Source of the DNA: Thermoanaerobacter sp049701115
GTDB lineage: Bacteria; Bacillota; Thermoanaerobacteria; Thermoanaerobacterales; Thermoanaerobacteraceae
NCBI RefSeq assembly: GCF_049701115.1
Contig: NZ_JBNATX010000044.1
Span: forward strand, 1-13,393
Length of the DNA: 13,393 nt
Reading direction: 5' to 3'
Shown here: positions 13,295-13,393 of the stretch, piece by piece
Layout of the letters: every line of letters begins with the position of its first letter
Numbering within the stretch: the first letter of the stretch is position 1
Made by a program: the position numbers and the translations under genes
The notes under the pieces: generated by a model
What the model was told of the DNA's origin: nothing
The model's input: the letters and a program-made list of their open reading frames with translations, nothing else
Databases searched by the model: none

Positions 13295-13318
13295 GCCGGA
13301 CTCCCGGCTTAAACTTTT
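13285..13318. terminator. Terminator of peroxiredoxin gene
   Basis: A perfect 15-bp stem (13285-13299 with 13304-13318) with a four-base loop ACTC. Its left arm contains the TAA stop, and both strands have AAAA/TTTT at the stem base, so it can act in both directions. Confidence 0.9.
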
Positions 13319-13325
13319 CAGACTC

Positions 13326-13381
13326 TTGACAAAATAATGAAGTGGCATTTTGTGTGTAAATGCGACTTGTTGTCAAAGCGA
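13326..13381 (+). repeat. Right copy of window-end inverted repeat
   Basis: It contains TTGACAAAA (13326-13334), the 16-base exact core AAGTGGCATTTTGTGT (13340-13355), AAATGC and CAAAGCGA (13374-13381), in the order seen in the left copy on the opposite strand. It also has internal symmetry: TTGACAA (13326-13332) pairs with TTGTCAA (13370-13376), and ACAAAAT with ATTTTGT. No gene covers it. The element probably continues beyond the window. Confidence 0.7.
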
Positions 13382-13393
13382 TAACTAAACTTG

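Noticed and set aside
13157..13348. Minus-strand frame crossing the peroxiredoxin terminator
   Set aside because: It begins in the window-end repeat, crosses the hairpin and is opposite conserved peroxiredoxin codons; no support as a gene.
1..13393. CRISPR array, tRNA, rRNA or transposase
   Set aside because: No regularly spaced direct repeats, no recognisable RNA gene, and none of the translated frames resembles a transposase or integrase.

Overview
The window is a stretch of AT-rich Firmicute chromosome. Gene content, codon use and near-identity of several proteins to known families point to a thermophilic, spore-forming anaerobe of the Thermoanaerobacter/Caldanaerobacter group. The catalytic and C-terminal residues of the TagA homologue fall at the same numbers I remember for the Thermoanaerobacter italicus enzyme, and the EndoA and AcpS neighbourhood has the classic Bacillus/Clostridia order. 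I see no transposase, phage structural gene, CRISPR array, rRNA or tRNA. The assignment of genus is inference.

Layout, left to right. (1) 104-4805, minus strand: a four-gene operon, DUF5693 membrane protein - csaB (wall polysaccharide pyruvyltransferase) - tagA (ManNAc transferase) - yitT family membrane protein. It is driven by an extended -10 promoter placed directly behind the terminator of the next operon. The csaB/tagA pair fits synthesis of a pyruvylated secondary cell-wall polymer that anchors S-layer proteins. (2) 4908-9357, minus strand: acpS - nnr - GerS/YdcC-like lipoprotein - alr - ndoAI - ndoA, a conserved housekeeping and sporulation-linked order, with a full-consensus sigma-A promoter inserted before the ndoAI/ndoA antitoxin/toxin pair. 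(3) 9452-9814: a DUF6514 gene of unknown function with its own terminator. Both it and the acpS operon have upstream matches to the sigma-H promoter consensus, and Spo0A-box-like sites lie upstream of DUF6514. (4) 10068-10778: two divergent Cro/C1-type regulators, 61 and about 126 residues, sharing a control region with a 14-bp inverted repeat. (5) 10841-11709, minus strand: ydcF-like and DUF503 (YlxP-like) genes. (6) 11932-13294, plus strand: ytaF sporulation membrane protein, preceded by a long inverted repeat that would mask its ribosome binding site, and an archaeal-type Prx6 peroxiredoxin.

The two ends of the window carry diverged copies of the same non-coding sequence in opposite orientation. 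Each copy starts seven bases outside a terminator hairpin. This is the most unexplained structure here. No stretch over 300 bases lacks a gene; the longest gap (9815-10067) holds the sigma-H/Spo0A-like sites. I do not see a clear new defence or mobile system; the best leads are regulatory and small-protein observations.
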